DNA of 64,000 nt from Paenibacillus antri (GTDB taxonomy: Bacteria > Bacillota > Bacilli > Paenibacillales > YIM-B00363). The notes beneath the pieces were generated by a model, which did no database searches, had not been told where the DNA came from, and worked only from the letters and a program-made list of their open reading frames with translations. The position numbers and the translations under genes are program-made. The stretch covers positions 43,234 to 107,233 of the forward strand of contig NZ_VCIW01000024.1 of assembly GCF_005765165.1 (NCBI RefSeq), in the 5' to 3' direction. Below are positions 35,659 through 43,723 of this stretch, in pieces. The stretch's first letter is position 1. Each line of letters opens with the position of its first letter.

Positions 35659-36840
35659 TCACGCCCTCATGCCAGAATCGTTGTACCGCCGAATGGACGC
35701 TTCGTCGATGTCCACGCCTAATCCGGGAAGTTCCGGTACCTTGAGCGTCCCGTTCGTAACCGTCCATGGCTTGCGCTGAAACCGGTTTGCCATCTCGAAC
35801 ATCGCCGGATTCATTTCGAGCCAAAGTAAATTCGGGACGGCGGTCGCGACATGCGCCGATGCCGCCACATAGACGCATTGCCCGATCGCCATATGAAGCG
35901 CGGCGGGAATGTTGAATGTCTCGGCCAGCGTCAAGATCCGTTTCCCTTCCGAGATGCCGGTTCGTCCGATGTCCGGTTGAATGACGTCCAATGCCCTTTC
36001 TTTTAAGTAAGGGAGGAACTGATACCGGGTTCGCTCGGTCTCCCCTTGCGCTACGGCTAAGGACAGCGACCGCGTCAGATCGACGTGCCCCGGGACGTCC
36101 TCCATGACGGTGGGGGCTTCCAACAGCGCGACGCCCAACTTCTCCAGTTCGACGCCGAGCCGGATCGCGTCATGAACGCTGTACATCCACAGCGCGTCCG
36201 CGAGCAGCGTGATCTCGTCCCCCACCCCTTCTCGAACGGCCCGCATGACGGCGACGTCCGCCTGTATCCCCTTGCCGATATAGATCTTGATTGCTCGATA
36301 CCCTTGCTGCACCGCATCTTGCGCGGAGGCGACCTTCTCTTCGATCGAGTTGCCCGACAAGCCGGATTGGTAGAGCGGGATCGCGTCGCGGAACGAGCCG
36401 CCCAGCAGCTTGTAGACTGGCTGGTCGTAATATTTGCCGGCGATGTCCCATAACGCCGTGTCGACGGCCGCTATGGCATCCATCATGAAGCTGTCCCGGT
36501 GTCCCCTGCCGCGTAAACTGTTGTACATGCGGTACCACAATACTTCCGTCTGGAGCGGATCCTCGTTTAGAAGAAGAGGCGATAACACTTGACGAACCAA
36601 CGCCTCGGGCGCTTCAGGGCCGACAGGGACTTGAGCCTCGCCCCATCCCGCGATGCCGGCGTCGGTCGTGATTTTCACTAGCAGGCTTTCGATTTTCTTG
36701 GAGTACAAGGAAGAATATTCTTTCGTCCATCCGTAGTCGGAGTCGACGGCCGACGACACGAACGTCCCCGGCGTTCCCGCCGTCCCGCTGAAACTTTGCA
36801 ACTTCCGATCGACCTTCACGACGATCGCTTCTATGCTCAT
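35659..36840 (-). CDS. Mandelate racemase/muconate lactonizing enzyme family protein, probable sugar-acid dehydratase
   Basis: A 393-residue member of the enolase superfamily. The N-terminal capping domain is followed by a TIM barrel with the Lys motif GYRAIKIYIGKG, metal ligands in LLADALWMYS and the next strands (LLEAPT, AQGETE), and a likely Asp-His dyad in VIQPDIGRTG and ALHMAIGQ, as in the mandelate racemase subgroup that dehydrates aldonates. ATG 36840 is preceded only by a weak AGGTG site about 14 bases away. First gene of the minus-strand operon, divergent from the GntR gene, and probably repressed by it. Confidence 0.85.
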   Translation of the reverse strand: MSIEAIVVKVDRKLQSFSGTAGTPGTFVSSAVDSDYGWTKEYSSLYSKKIESLLVKITTDAGIAGWGEAQVPVGPEAPEALVRQVLSPLLLNEDPLQTEVLWYRMYNSLRGRGHRDSFMMDAIAAVDTALWDIAGKYYDQPVYKLLGGSFRDAIPLYQSGLSGNSIEEKVASAQDAVQQGYRAIKIYIGKGIQADVAVMRAVREGVGDEITLLADALWMYSVHDAIRLGVELEKLGVALLEAPTVMEDVPGHVDLTRSLSLAVAQGETERTRYQFLPYLKERALDVIQPDIGRTGISEGKRILTLAETFNIPAALHMAIGQCVYVAASAHVATAVPNLLWLEMNPAMFEMANRFQRKPWTVTNGTLKVPELPGLGVDIDEASIRRYNDSGMRA

Positions 36841-36894
36841 AATTTTCAGAACGGCACCTTCTTCCGGCAAAGTCGCATCACAATTTCGTTTGAA

Positions 36895-36939
36895 ATGATG
36901 CATCATGCATGATATATTGTTAACTGTAAAACGCTTTCA
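36895..36939. promoter_or_regulatory. Two overlapping palindromes and a cre-like site between the dehydratase and GntR genes
   Basis: ATGATGCATCAT (36895-36906) and ATCATGCATGAT (36902-36913) are perfect 12-bp palindromes that share five bases, a good candidate operator for the adjacent GntR/FCD regulator. Thirteen bases further, GTAAAACGCTTTCA (36926-36939) matches the cre consensus at 12 of 14 positions. The region lies between the divergent starts at 36840 and 37001. Confidence 0.55.
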
Positions 36940-37000
36940 TGTTTTTGTCAATTTCTTTTCCTGCGATTTCCGAATTGATGAAATAAGGAGTGGTGGCCGT

Positions 37001-37684
37001 GTGGTAAAGTTGGATCTCCAAATCAGCAACAACGAACGAAGCACAAGTCAGAAGGTCGCAGAGACGCTGAGGAAAGCGATCTTCCGCGGGGATTTGAAGC
37101 TTGGAGAGCGGCTCGTGGAAGCGAACGTAGCCAAGACGTTAAATGTAAGCATCACCCCCGTTCGTCAAGCGTTCGGTCAGCTTGCTACCGAGGGACTTAT
37201 TAACGTAGTCCCCTACAAGGGCACCAACGTCGTCAACATTACGCCGGCCTTCATCGAAGAGGTGTACAGCATCCGCAGCAAGCTCGAACTGATGGCTGTG
37301 GAGCTCGCCTTCCCGAACCTGCAACCATCCGATTGGGATAAGCTCGAGGCATATGCCCGGAAGATGGAGCTGCTGACGCAGGCCGGGGATTATCAAGAAG
37401 CCGCCGAGGTCGATATCGATTTCCATCGTATGTTTTACGAACGCAGCGAACACGGGCTGCTGCTCGAGATGTGGAGCATGCTGCAGTCCCGCATCCAACT
37501 ATTCCAATCCTATGGAAGAATCTATTCTCCCCCTTCCGAGAAGGGCGAAGCGGAAAACCGTCATCTTGCGATCGTCGACGCCGTTCGGCAAGGCGACCGG
37601 ATGCTGCTGCTCCGATTGACCGAGCAGCATATCGAAGCAGGGAAGCGGATGGTGATGCACCCTTACGCCAAACGGGATGAGTAG
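37001..37684 (+). CDS. GntR-family transcriptional regulator, FadR/FCD type
   Basis: A 227-residue regulator. GTG 37001 is chosen for AAGGAG at 10 bases; an ATG at 36905 lies inside the operator region and has none. The winged HTH occupies residues ~8-75 (LRKAIFRGDLKLGERLVEAN, VSITPVRQAFGQLATEGLI) and the FCD effector domain ~85-220, with a metal-binding Asp/His pattern (DIDFHRMFYE, LTEQHIEAGK). FCD regulators usually bind sugar acids or other carboxylates, which fits control of the divergent dehydratase-aldolase operon. Confidence 0.88.
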   Translation: MVKLDLQISNNERSTSQKVAETLRKAIFRGDLKLGERLVEANVAKTLNVSITPVRQAFGQLATEGLINVVPYKGTNVVNITPAFIEEVYSIRSKLELMAVELAFPNLQPSDWDKLEAYARKMELLTQAGDYQEAAEVDIDFHRMFYERSEHGLLLEMWSMLQSRIQLFQSYGRIYSPPSEKGEAENRHLAIVDAVRQGDRMLLLRLTEQHIEAGKRMVMHPYAKRDE

Positions 37685-38401
37685 ATGGAGACGTACGTAT
37701 TTCTGTTCGCCGTCATCCTGCTGTCGTCCGCGTTGCAAACCGGTACGGGCTTCGGCTTTTCGATTGTAACCGTACCGTTTCTACTATTCGCCTTCGACGC
37801 CCGGGATGCCGTTCAAATCAACATCCTTCTTTCGCTTTTGTTGTCCTTGCTGATGTTCGCCAAAGTCCGCAAGGACATCGACCGCGGATTGCTGAAGCGG
37901 CTGCTTACTGGCAGTCTCGTCTTCATGACCCCGGGATTGCTGGTGTTCTTATACATGCCTTTCGGCAGGTTAAAGTTGATCGTCAGCCTGTTCATCCTAT
38001 TATTCACGGTTCTGCTGGCGTTTCGGTTCCGAATGACGCAAACCCCGGCGAAGGATCGAGCCGTCGGCGGCCTCTCCGGCTTTCTCTCCGCCGCCGTGGG
38101 CATCCCGGGACCGCCGTTGCTCGCCTATTTTTCGGCGGTCGACTTGGATAAGGATGTCTCTCGAAGCACCACGCTGGCCTTCTATATTTTCATCTATGGG
38201 GTCAGCGCGGCGCTGCAGCTTCTTTTCGCCCCGACGTCCGGGGAAGCGTGGCTGTCTGCCGGCGCCTCCGTTCCGTTCGTACTCCTCGGTATGTGGATCG
38301 GGCAACGGTTGTTTCGTTACGTCAATCAACGCTCGTTCCAACGCATCTGCATTGTGATCTTGTTCTTCACCGGCATCCAACTTTTGTATTCCAGCATATA
38401 A
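37685..38401 (+). CDS. TauE/SafE-family membrane exporter
   Basis: A 238-residue integral membrane protein with about seven to eight helices. The repeated glycine-rich signatures LQTGTGFGFSIVTVPFLL near the N-terminus and GGLSGFLSAAVGIPGPPLL in the middle identify the TauE/SafE family, whose members export sulfite, sulfonates or other organic anions. Its ATG follows the GntR stop directly, so the two are co-transcribed. In a locus with two sulfatase genes nearby, a role in disposing of a sulfur-containing or carboxylate product is possible, but not proven. Confidence 0.8.
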   Translation: METYVFLFAVILLSSALQTGTGFGFSIVTVPFLLFAFDARDAVQINILLSLLLSLLMFAKVRKDIDRGLLKRLLTGSLVFMTPGLLVFLYMPFGRLKLIVSLFILLFTVLLAFRFRMTQTPAKDRAVGGLSGFLSAAVGIPGPPLLAYFSAVDLDKDVSRSTTLAFYIFIYGVSAALQLLFAPTSGEAWLSAGASVPFVLLGMWIGQRLFRYVNQRSFQRICIVILFFTGIQLLYSSI

Positions 38402-38426
38402 CGCTCACGATTAGGGAGGAATTCGC

Positions 38427-40043
38427 ATGGAACAGCAATCATTCTTGGAAGACGTACTGCAGGAGACGCAACAACCGCTTCGGCCCGGCGTACCGGGCAA
38501 GAGTCCGTTCTGGAACAAGTACGCCAAGCGGTTCGTCTACGCGCCGGCGTTCGATCTCCCGCTCGTACCCGGGGCATCCGCATATCGCTTTACTGTCGTC
38601 GGGAGAGACGGCCTCTCCCGTTCGTTTCATGCGGATGTGCCATGGGCCCCGCTTTCCCCTGTATGGAACGACATTCCGCACGGACTTACGAAGCTGACGG
38701 TCGAAGGCGTCGACGCTTCGCGGGAGAACGCGGTCGCGAACTCCGGGGAAATCGATTTTTACCGCGCTCCCGTCTTTCACGGCCCTTACCACGAACCGCC
38801 GCCGATCCCGTACGCGGAAGCGGGGAAACGGGGGCTGCGGGGATTATTTCTGCATTCCCGCTTCCAGCATTGGCTGACGGAAGGAAGGCCCGATCCGTAC
38901 ATGTTCCTGAACTGCTTCGCGTCGAAGGAGATCGGCGCTTCGATCCGAGCTATGGCCGCTTATTCGAAGCTCACGGAGACGAAGCAGGAAGTGGAGGACG
39001 CGATCACGATCGCGCGCCGCATGGCGGACTTCTTGATCGAGAAGGCCGAGCCGCCGGGCGCGCCTTTGGAGCACTTCACCCCGGTGTACTGGGTCAATCC
39101 CGAGAACAAGATCGACGATTGGCACTTTCGAGTCGCCGTGGACAACGTGGATAAGATGATGATCAGCGAACCGGTCCGAGCCGGCTTCGGATTATTGGAC
39201 TTATACGACGTTACTGGAGATGCGACCTATTTGGAAGCGGCGTCTCGCATGGCGCGAACGTACGTCAAGATTCGTCGCGAAGACGGCACATGGCCTCTGA
39301 TTATCGAACGGGAAACCGGCGCCGTGCTCGAACCGAAGCCGGTCGTTCCGACCTGGATTCTTTTCTTCTTCGAACGGTTAGGAAAGCAATACGGACTCGC
39401 CGAGTTCGCGGACATTCCCGGTCAGATCGCGCAGTGGCTGCTCGAGCATCCGGTCGAAGGCTTTCATTGGGATTCGCAATTCGAGGATGTGAAGATCAAG
39501 GTTCCATATCGGAAAATGGCCTACGAACAAGCTGCCGATACCGCCTTGTATTTGCTGTACAACCATGGAGGGGACAGCGAAAAAGTCCGGACCGCCGAAG
39601 AGCTGCTTCGATTCGTGGAGGATCAATTCGTCGTGTGGGAGAAGCCGAACGAAGGATGGAAGACCCTGAAGTTCCCTGGCGGACCGACCAAATATTCGCA
39701 ATACGACGTCGACACCTGGTTCGCTCCCGCCGTCATTGAACAGTTCGGATTCGTCATCGTCGCGAGAGCTACCGCGGTTGTGATGAGGGTGTATGCGAAA
39801 GCGTACGAAGTTACGGGAAATGCGATCTATCTCGCCAAGGCGCGCTCCTTGGCTAATACGCTCGTGAAGACGCAGCAATTTCACGGCGGCGGCGAAATCC
39901 CGAGTTTCCCGATGTCGTCGAAACAAATCACTTGGACGAACAACAGCGTATATATCGCGCTCTTCCTCCTCGAGCTCGGAAGCCGCGTGGACGCGAATCC
40001 GGCCGTAAACAACCTCGAACTATCTCTTACCGGATCGATCTAA
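38427..40043 (+). CDS. Putative six-hairpin glycosidase-like protein
   Basis: A 538-residue protein without a signal peptide. Residues about 28-125 form a beta-sandwich (FWNKYAKRFVYAPAFDLP and AVAN.GEIDFYRAPVFHGPY). The rest looks like an (alpha/alpha)6 toroid with repeated helical pairs (VRAGFGLLDLYDVTGDATYL, AADTALYLLYN). This layout occurs in glycan-active enzymes such as unsaturated glucuronyl hydrolases and epimerases, but I cannot assign a family or catalytic residues. AGGGAGG precedes the ATG by about 7 bases. It probably belongs to the GntR-TauE transcript and acts in the cytosol. Confidence 0.65.
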   Translation: MEQQSFLEDVLQETQQPLRPGVPGKSPFWNKYAKRFVYAPAFDLPLVPGASAYRFTVVGRDGLSRSFHADVPWAPLSPVWNDIPHGLTKLTVEGVDASRENAVANSGEIDFYRAPVFHGPYHEPPPIPYAEAGKRGLRGLFLHSRFQHWLTEGRPDPYMFLNCFASKEIGASIRAMAAYSKLTETKQEVEDAITIARRMADFLIEKAEPPGAPLEHFTPVYWVNPENKIDDWHFRVAVDNVDKMMISEPVRAGFGLLDLYDVTGDATYLEAASRMARTYVKIRREDGTWPLIIERETGAVLEPKPVVPTWILFFFERLGKQYGLAEFADIPGQIAQWLLEHPVEGFHWDSQFEDVKIKVPYRKMAYEQAADTALYLLYNHGGDSEKVRTAEELLRFVEDQFVVWEKPNEGWKTLKFPGGPTKYSQYDVDTWFAPAVIEQFGFVIVARATAVVMRVYAKAYEVTGNAIYLAKARSLANTLVKTQQFHGGGEIPSFPMSSKQITWTNNSVYIALFLLELGSRVDANPAVNNLELSLTGSI

Positions 40044-40049
40044 TCGCCG

Positions 40050-40086
40050 AACCGCCGAACGGATTACCAGTCGGCGGTTTTTTCTT
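40050..40086 (+). terminator. Terminator of the glycosidase-like gene, inside the convergent AraC gene end
   Basis: AACCGCCGA pairs perfectly with TCGGCGGTT, followed by TTTTTCTTTT on the plus strand. The right arm and U-tract lie inside the last codons of the minus-strand AraC gene, whose stop (40064) falls in the loop. Confidence 0.8.
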
Positions 40087-40936
40087 TTCCTCGCTTTAGG
40101 TGGCTGGGAGCTACGCCGAGGACGGCCTTGAATTGCTTAGAGAAGGCGAACGGATCGGTGAAGCCTAAAGCCGACGCCACGTCCTTCACCTTGTCGTCCG
40201 TCTCGAGGAGCAGTTCCATCGCCCGCTTCATGCGAAGCTCCGTCATATAATCATAGGGATTTTTACCGAATCGCTTCTTGAACATCGTTCGGAAATAATT
40301 GACGCTCAACCCGCTGCGCGCAGCCAATTGTTTCACGGAAGCCGGCCGATCGACGTGCTCATGCATCCATCGGATCGCTTTCTCCATTCGGAAATCTCCG
40401 AGTACGTCGGCGTCTCCCGCAGCGACCAGCTCCGCGTAAATTTCGATCAACAGCTGTACGATCAAGCTTCCGTACATGGCTTGCGTCAACTCCGAGTTCG
40501 GAGGTCGACGGGCCAACGATCCGAACAAGGAATGAAACACGGCGCCGTTCCTCGGTTCGAAAGCGAAGGCGAAAGGGGGTATCGTCCATTCTAAAGGAGC
40601 TTGGGAATCGTTGCGAACGAGACTGAACCGCACGAGCGACATGCTCGGCGGCTTCAACGGATTCAAGTGCCGACTGTGGCGGTACCCCGGGCTAACGAAG
40701 AACACCTTCCCGCGCGTCAGCTTCTCCACCCGGTCTCCGAATTCGTAAGATCCGTCCCCGGAGCGAACGTAGGCCATATGGAAATTGATATTGACCCGAT
40801 CCCGGAACCCCCAGTTCGGCGGAAGGATGAAATCGTTCGTCACATCCAACCGCACGTGACATTCGATAGGCACCCGGGCCGCTATCGAGGAGATGCGTGC
40901 CGCATAACCTTCGGCCGACAGAGTGTTTTTCGACAT
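40064..40936 (-). CDS. AraC-family transcriptional regulator
   Basis: A 290-residue regulator from ATG 40936 (CAGGAG at 9 bases). The N-terminal cupin-like ligand domain (FHMAYVRSGDGSYEFGDRVE and GKVFFVSPGYRHSR) spans about residues 15-165. The C-terminal double HTH contains VKQLAARSGLSVNYFRTMFK and DPFAFSKQFKAVLGVAPSHL. It is divergent from the second sulfatase gene with about 100 bases between starts, so it probably activates that gene in response to a sugar. Confidence 0.9.
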   Translation of the reverse strand: MSKNTLSAEGYAARISSIAARVPIECHVRLDVTNDFILPPNWGFRDRVNINFHMAYVRSGDGSYEFGDRVEKLTRGKVFFVSPGYRHSRHLNPLKPPSMSLVRFSLVRNDSQAPLEWTIPPFAFAFEPRNGAVFHSLFGSLARRPPNSELTQAMYGSLIVQLLIEIYAELVAAGDADVLGDFRMEKAIRWMHEHVDRPASVKQLAARSGLSVNYFRTMFKKRFGKNPYDYMTELRMKRAMELLLETDDKVKDVASALGFTDPFAFSKQFKAVLGVAPSHLKRGKEKTADW

Positions 40937-41036
40937 GCTTTCACACTCCTGCACATGGAGTCGCTTACATATCAAGCATATAATATAATCAAAATTAATG
41001 CTATTATCCATATCCCGAACCGAGGTGCGAAGCGAA

Positions 41037-42428
41037 ATGAAGCAACCGAACATCGTAATGATTTTGATCGACGATATGGGTTGGAAGGATTTAAGTTGTT
41101 ACGGCAGCGATTTCTATGAAACGCCGAACCTCGACCGATTCGCGGAAGACGGCGTCCGTTTCACCGACGCATACGCTTCGTGTCCGGTTTGTTCCCCCAC
41201 ACGAGCCAGCGTTATGACCGGCCGGTATCCGGCGTCGGTCGGCGTCACCGATTGGATCGACTTCGGAAGCGGGATTCACCCCTGCAGAGGGAAATTGGTG
41301 GACGTTCCCTATTTGAAGTACCTACCGTTGGAAGAACGCACGATCGCATCCGTGCTGAAAGAAGCAGGGTATCGAACCTGGCATGTCGGCAAATGGCATC
41401 TAGGCGGGGAAGCGTATTCCCCTGACAAACACGGCTTCGACGCGAACGTCGGCGGTTGTCACTGGGGCATGCCGATCAACGGATTTTTCAGCCCCTACGG
41501 CATCCCCACGCTGGATGAAGGACCTGAGGGCGAATATTTGACCGATCGGCTCACGGACGAGGCGATCCAACTCATTCTTCAGAAGGATGACCGTCCCTTC
41601 TTCCTTAATCTTTGGCATTATGCGGTCCATACGCCCATACAAGCGAAGCCGGAGGATATTGAACGGTTCGCGAGGAAAGCCGAAGCGATGGGACTGGATT
41701 CTGTCGATCCGTTCGAGGTAGGCGAGTCTTTCCCCATGGAACACAAGAGGCATCTGAACGTCATCCGGAGAAAGCTGCAGTCCGATCCGGTATACGCCGC
41801 TATGGTGTATAACTTGGATTGGAACATCGGCAGACTGCTGAACGCGTTGGAACAAGCCGGGGCAGCGGAAAACACTTTGATCGTCTTCACCTCGGACAAC
41901 GGCGGTTTAGCGACCTCCGAGGGATCGCCGACGTGTAACTTTCCCCTCCAAGAAGGGAAAGGTTGGATGTACGAAGGCGGCGTGCGCGAACCGCTGCTGA
42001 TTCGCTGGCCAAGCGTCGCGAAGGGGGGAAGCGTATGTTCGGAGCCCGTCACCACCCCTGATTTGTTTCCGACGTTCTTGCAGGCGGCCGGAATCAAGTT
42101 CGTACCGGAGCCCGATCGACCGATCGACGGCGTAAGTCTCGTGCCGCTGCTGCAAGGCGGAGCGCTGGAGCGGGAAGCGATCTACTGGCACTACCCGCAC
42201 TACGGCAACCAAGGCGGCACGCCGGGCTCGTCCATTCGCATGGGAACATACAAGCTAATCGAGTTCTTCGAGGATGGCCGATTGGAGCTGTACCATCTCG
42301 GCGAGGATGTGGAGGAGAAGCACAACCTCGTTACAGAGCGGCCTGACATTGCCGCACGCATGCACCGTCTGTTAACTTCATGGAGAGAATCCGTGGAAGC
42401 CAAAATTCCGCAAGTCGCGAATTCCTGA
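41037..42428 (+). CDS. Sulfatase of the Cys type
   Basis: A 463-residue arylsulfatase-family protein. NIVMILIDDMGWKDLSCYG supplies the metal-binding Asp pair and SCPVCSPTRASVMTGRYPAS the CxPxR motif that needs formylglycine conversion. GKWHLGG and FTSDNGGL complete the active site. There is no signal peptide, so it acts on an imported sulfated sugar. ATG 41037 follows GAGGTG at 9 bases. Downstream lies a strong bidirectional terminator; upstream is the divergent AraC regulator. Confidence 0.88.
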   Translation: MKQPNIVMILIDDMGWKDLSCYGSDFYETPNLDRFAEDGVRFTDAYASCPVCSPTRASVMTGRYPASVGVTDWIDFGSGIHPCRGKLVDVPYLKYLPLEERTIASVLKEAGYRTWHVGKWHLGGEAYSPDKHGFDANVGGCHWGMPINGFFSPYGIPTLDEGPEGEYLTDRLTDEAIQLILQKDDRPFFLNLWHYAVHTPIQAKPEDIERFARKAEAMGLDSVDPFEVGESFPMEHKRHLNVIRRKLQSDPVYAAMVYNLDWNIGRLLNALEQAGAAENTLIVFTSDNGGLATSEGSPTCNFPLQEGKGWMYEGGVREPLLIRWPSVAKGGSVCSEPVTTPDLFPTFLQAAGIKFVPEPDRPIDGVSLVPLLQGGALEREAIYWHYPHYGNQGGTPGSSIRMGTYKLIEFFEDGRLELYHLGEDVEEKHNLVTERPDIAARMHRLLTSWRESVEAKIPQVANS

Positions 42429-42429
42429 A

Positions 42430-42475
42430 AAACGAACAAGAGGGCTGGACGCACCAGCCCTCTACCTGTTCGTTT
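42430..42475. terminator. Bidirectional terminator between sulfatase and XylH-like genes
   Basis: Nested pairing AAACGAACA/TGTTCGTTT and AGAGGGCTGG/CCAGCCCTCT forms a long hairpin with a short ACGCA loop. It separates the converging plus-strand sulfatase and minus-strand permease genes. Confidence 0.8.
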
Positions 42476-42490
42476 ATCTATCGTAGCGGA

Positions 42491-43711
42491 CTACCCCCGC
42501 TTCTTGCGCGTCATGACGTCGAAGATGACCGCCGCCGCCAAGACGCCGCCGCGAATCATGTACTGGTACGAAATTCCGACGCCCAGCAGGTTCATGCCGC
42601 TGGAGAGCGACGCCATGACGATCGCGCCGATAATGGCGCCCGTCACCTTGCCGACGCCGCCGGCGGAGGAGACGCCGCCGACGTATGCGGCCGCGACCGC
42701 GTCCAGCTCGAACAGCGTGCCGGCCGTCGTCGTCGCCGATTGCAGGCGGGACGTAAACAAGATGCCGCACAGCGCGGAGAGCATGCCCATCGAACCGAAG
42801 ACGATATAGGTAATCTTCTTGACGTTAATGCCGCTCAGATGCGCGGCTTCCGGATTGCTGCCCACCGCGTAAATATGGCGGCCCGTGACCGTCTTCGTCG
42901 TGAAGAAGTGATAGACGACGACGACCAGCAGCATAATCATAACCGTCCAAGAAAATCCGTTGTAGCCTGCGAGAATCCAAGTAATATACGCGATGATGGC
43001 CGATACGAACGCGACCTTCAGCACGAAGATCGGCTTGGAGACGACTTCGAATTGGTACTTCAGCTTATTTCGGCGATTCGATACTTCGCTCCACACATAC
43101 AATGCGATACCCGCCAGTCCCAAAATGAGCGAGAGCAGGTGCAGCCCGTTCACGACCATCAGCGACGGAATGAAGCCGTTGCCGATCGCGTTGAACGCTT
43201 CGTCTTTAATGATGATCGTGCCCGACTTCTCGGTAATTTGCAGCAAGGCCCCCCGATAGAAGAGCCATCCGGCCAACGTCGCCACGAACGCCGGGATGCC
43301 GATCTTCGCCACGAGCACCCCGTTGATCAAGCCGAGGACGACGCCCAGGACGAGAATGATCGGAATCGTGACCGCCACCGGCACGCCCATCTGCGTCAGG
43401 AGAATCGCCGCGATCGCGCCCATGAATCCGGCCGCGAAGCCGACGGACAAGTCGATGTGGCGGATGACGATGACGAGCGTCATGCCGACGGCCAGCACGG
43501 CGATATACCCCGTCGAATCAAGCAGGTTGCTTATATTTCGGGAGGACATGAACAGTCCGTCCGTAAGAACCGTAAATGTGAGCATAATAACGAACAAGGC
43601 GATGTACATGCCGTAGTCGCGAATATTCGTACGAATCAACGTCCGGGCTTCTTGGAAGAAGCCTGCCGGCGTTCCGGCCCTGACGGCCTCCGGCGCGCGA
43701 TTCAATTCCAT
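42491..43711 (-). CDS. Xylose-type ABC transporter permease (XylH/MmsB-like)
   Basis: A 406-residue permease with about ten helices. IRHIDLSVGFAAGFMGAIAA and the AVGSNPEAAHLSGINVKKI signature identify the branched CUT2 permease family for monosaccharides (xylose, galactose, multiple sugars). The C-terminal third includes LDAVAAAYVGGVSSAGGVGK. Its start lies 12 bases after the ATPase gene. With the ATPase and binding protein it forms a complete CUT2 importer; xylose is suggested by the neighbouring XylFII-LytS-YesN-like genes. Confidence 0.88.
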   Translation of the reverse strand: MELNRAPEAVRAGTPAGFFQEARTLIRTNIRDYGMYIALFVIMLTFTVLTDGLFMSSRNISNLLDSTGYIAVLAVGMTLVIVIRHIDLSVGFAAGFMGAIAAILLTQMGVPVAVTIPIILVLGVVLGLINGVLVAKIGIPAFVATLAGWLFYRGALLQITEKSGTIIIKDEAFNAIGNGFIPSLMVVNGLHLLSLILGLAGIALYVWSEVSNRRNKLKYQFEVVSKPIFVLKVAFVSAIIAYITWILAGYNGFSWTVMIMLLVVVVYHFFTTKTVTGRHIYAVGSNPEAAHLSGINVKKITYIVFGSMGMLSALCGILFTSRLQSATTTAGTLFELDAVAAAYVGGVSSAGGVGKVTGAIIGAIVMASLSSGMNLLGVGISYQYMIRGGVLAAAVIFDVMTRKKRG

Positions 43712-43723
43712 GGGGGATCCCTC

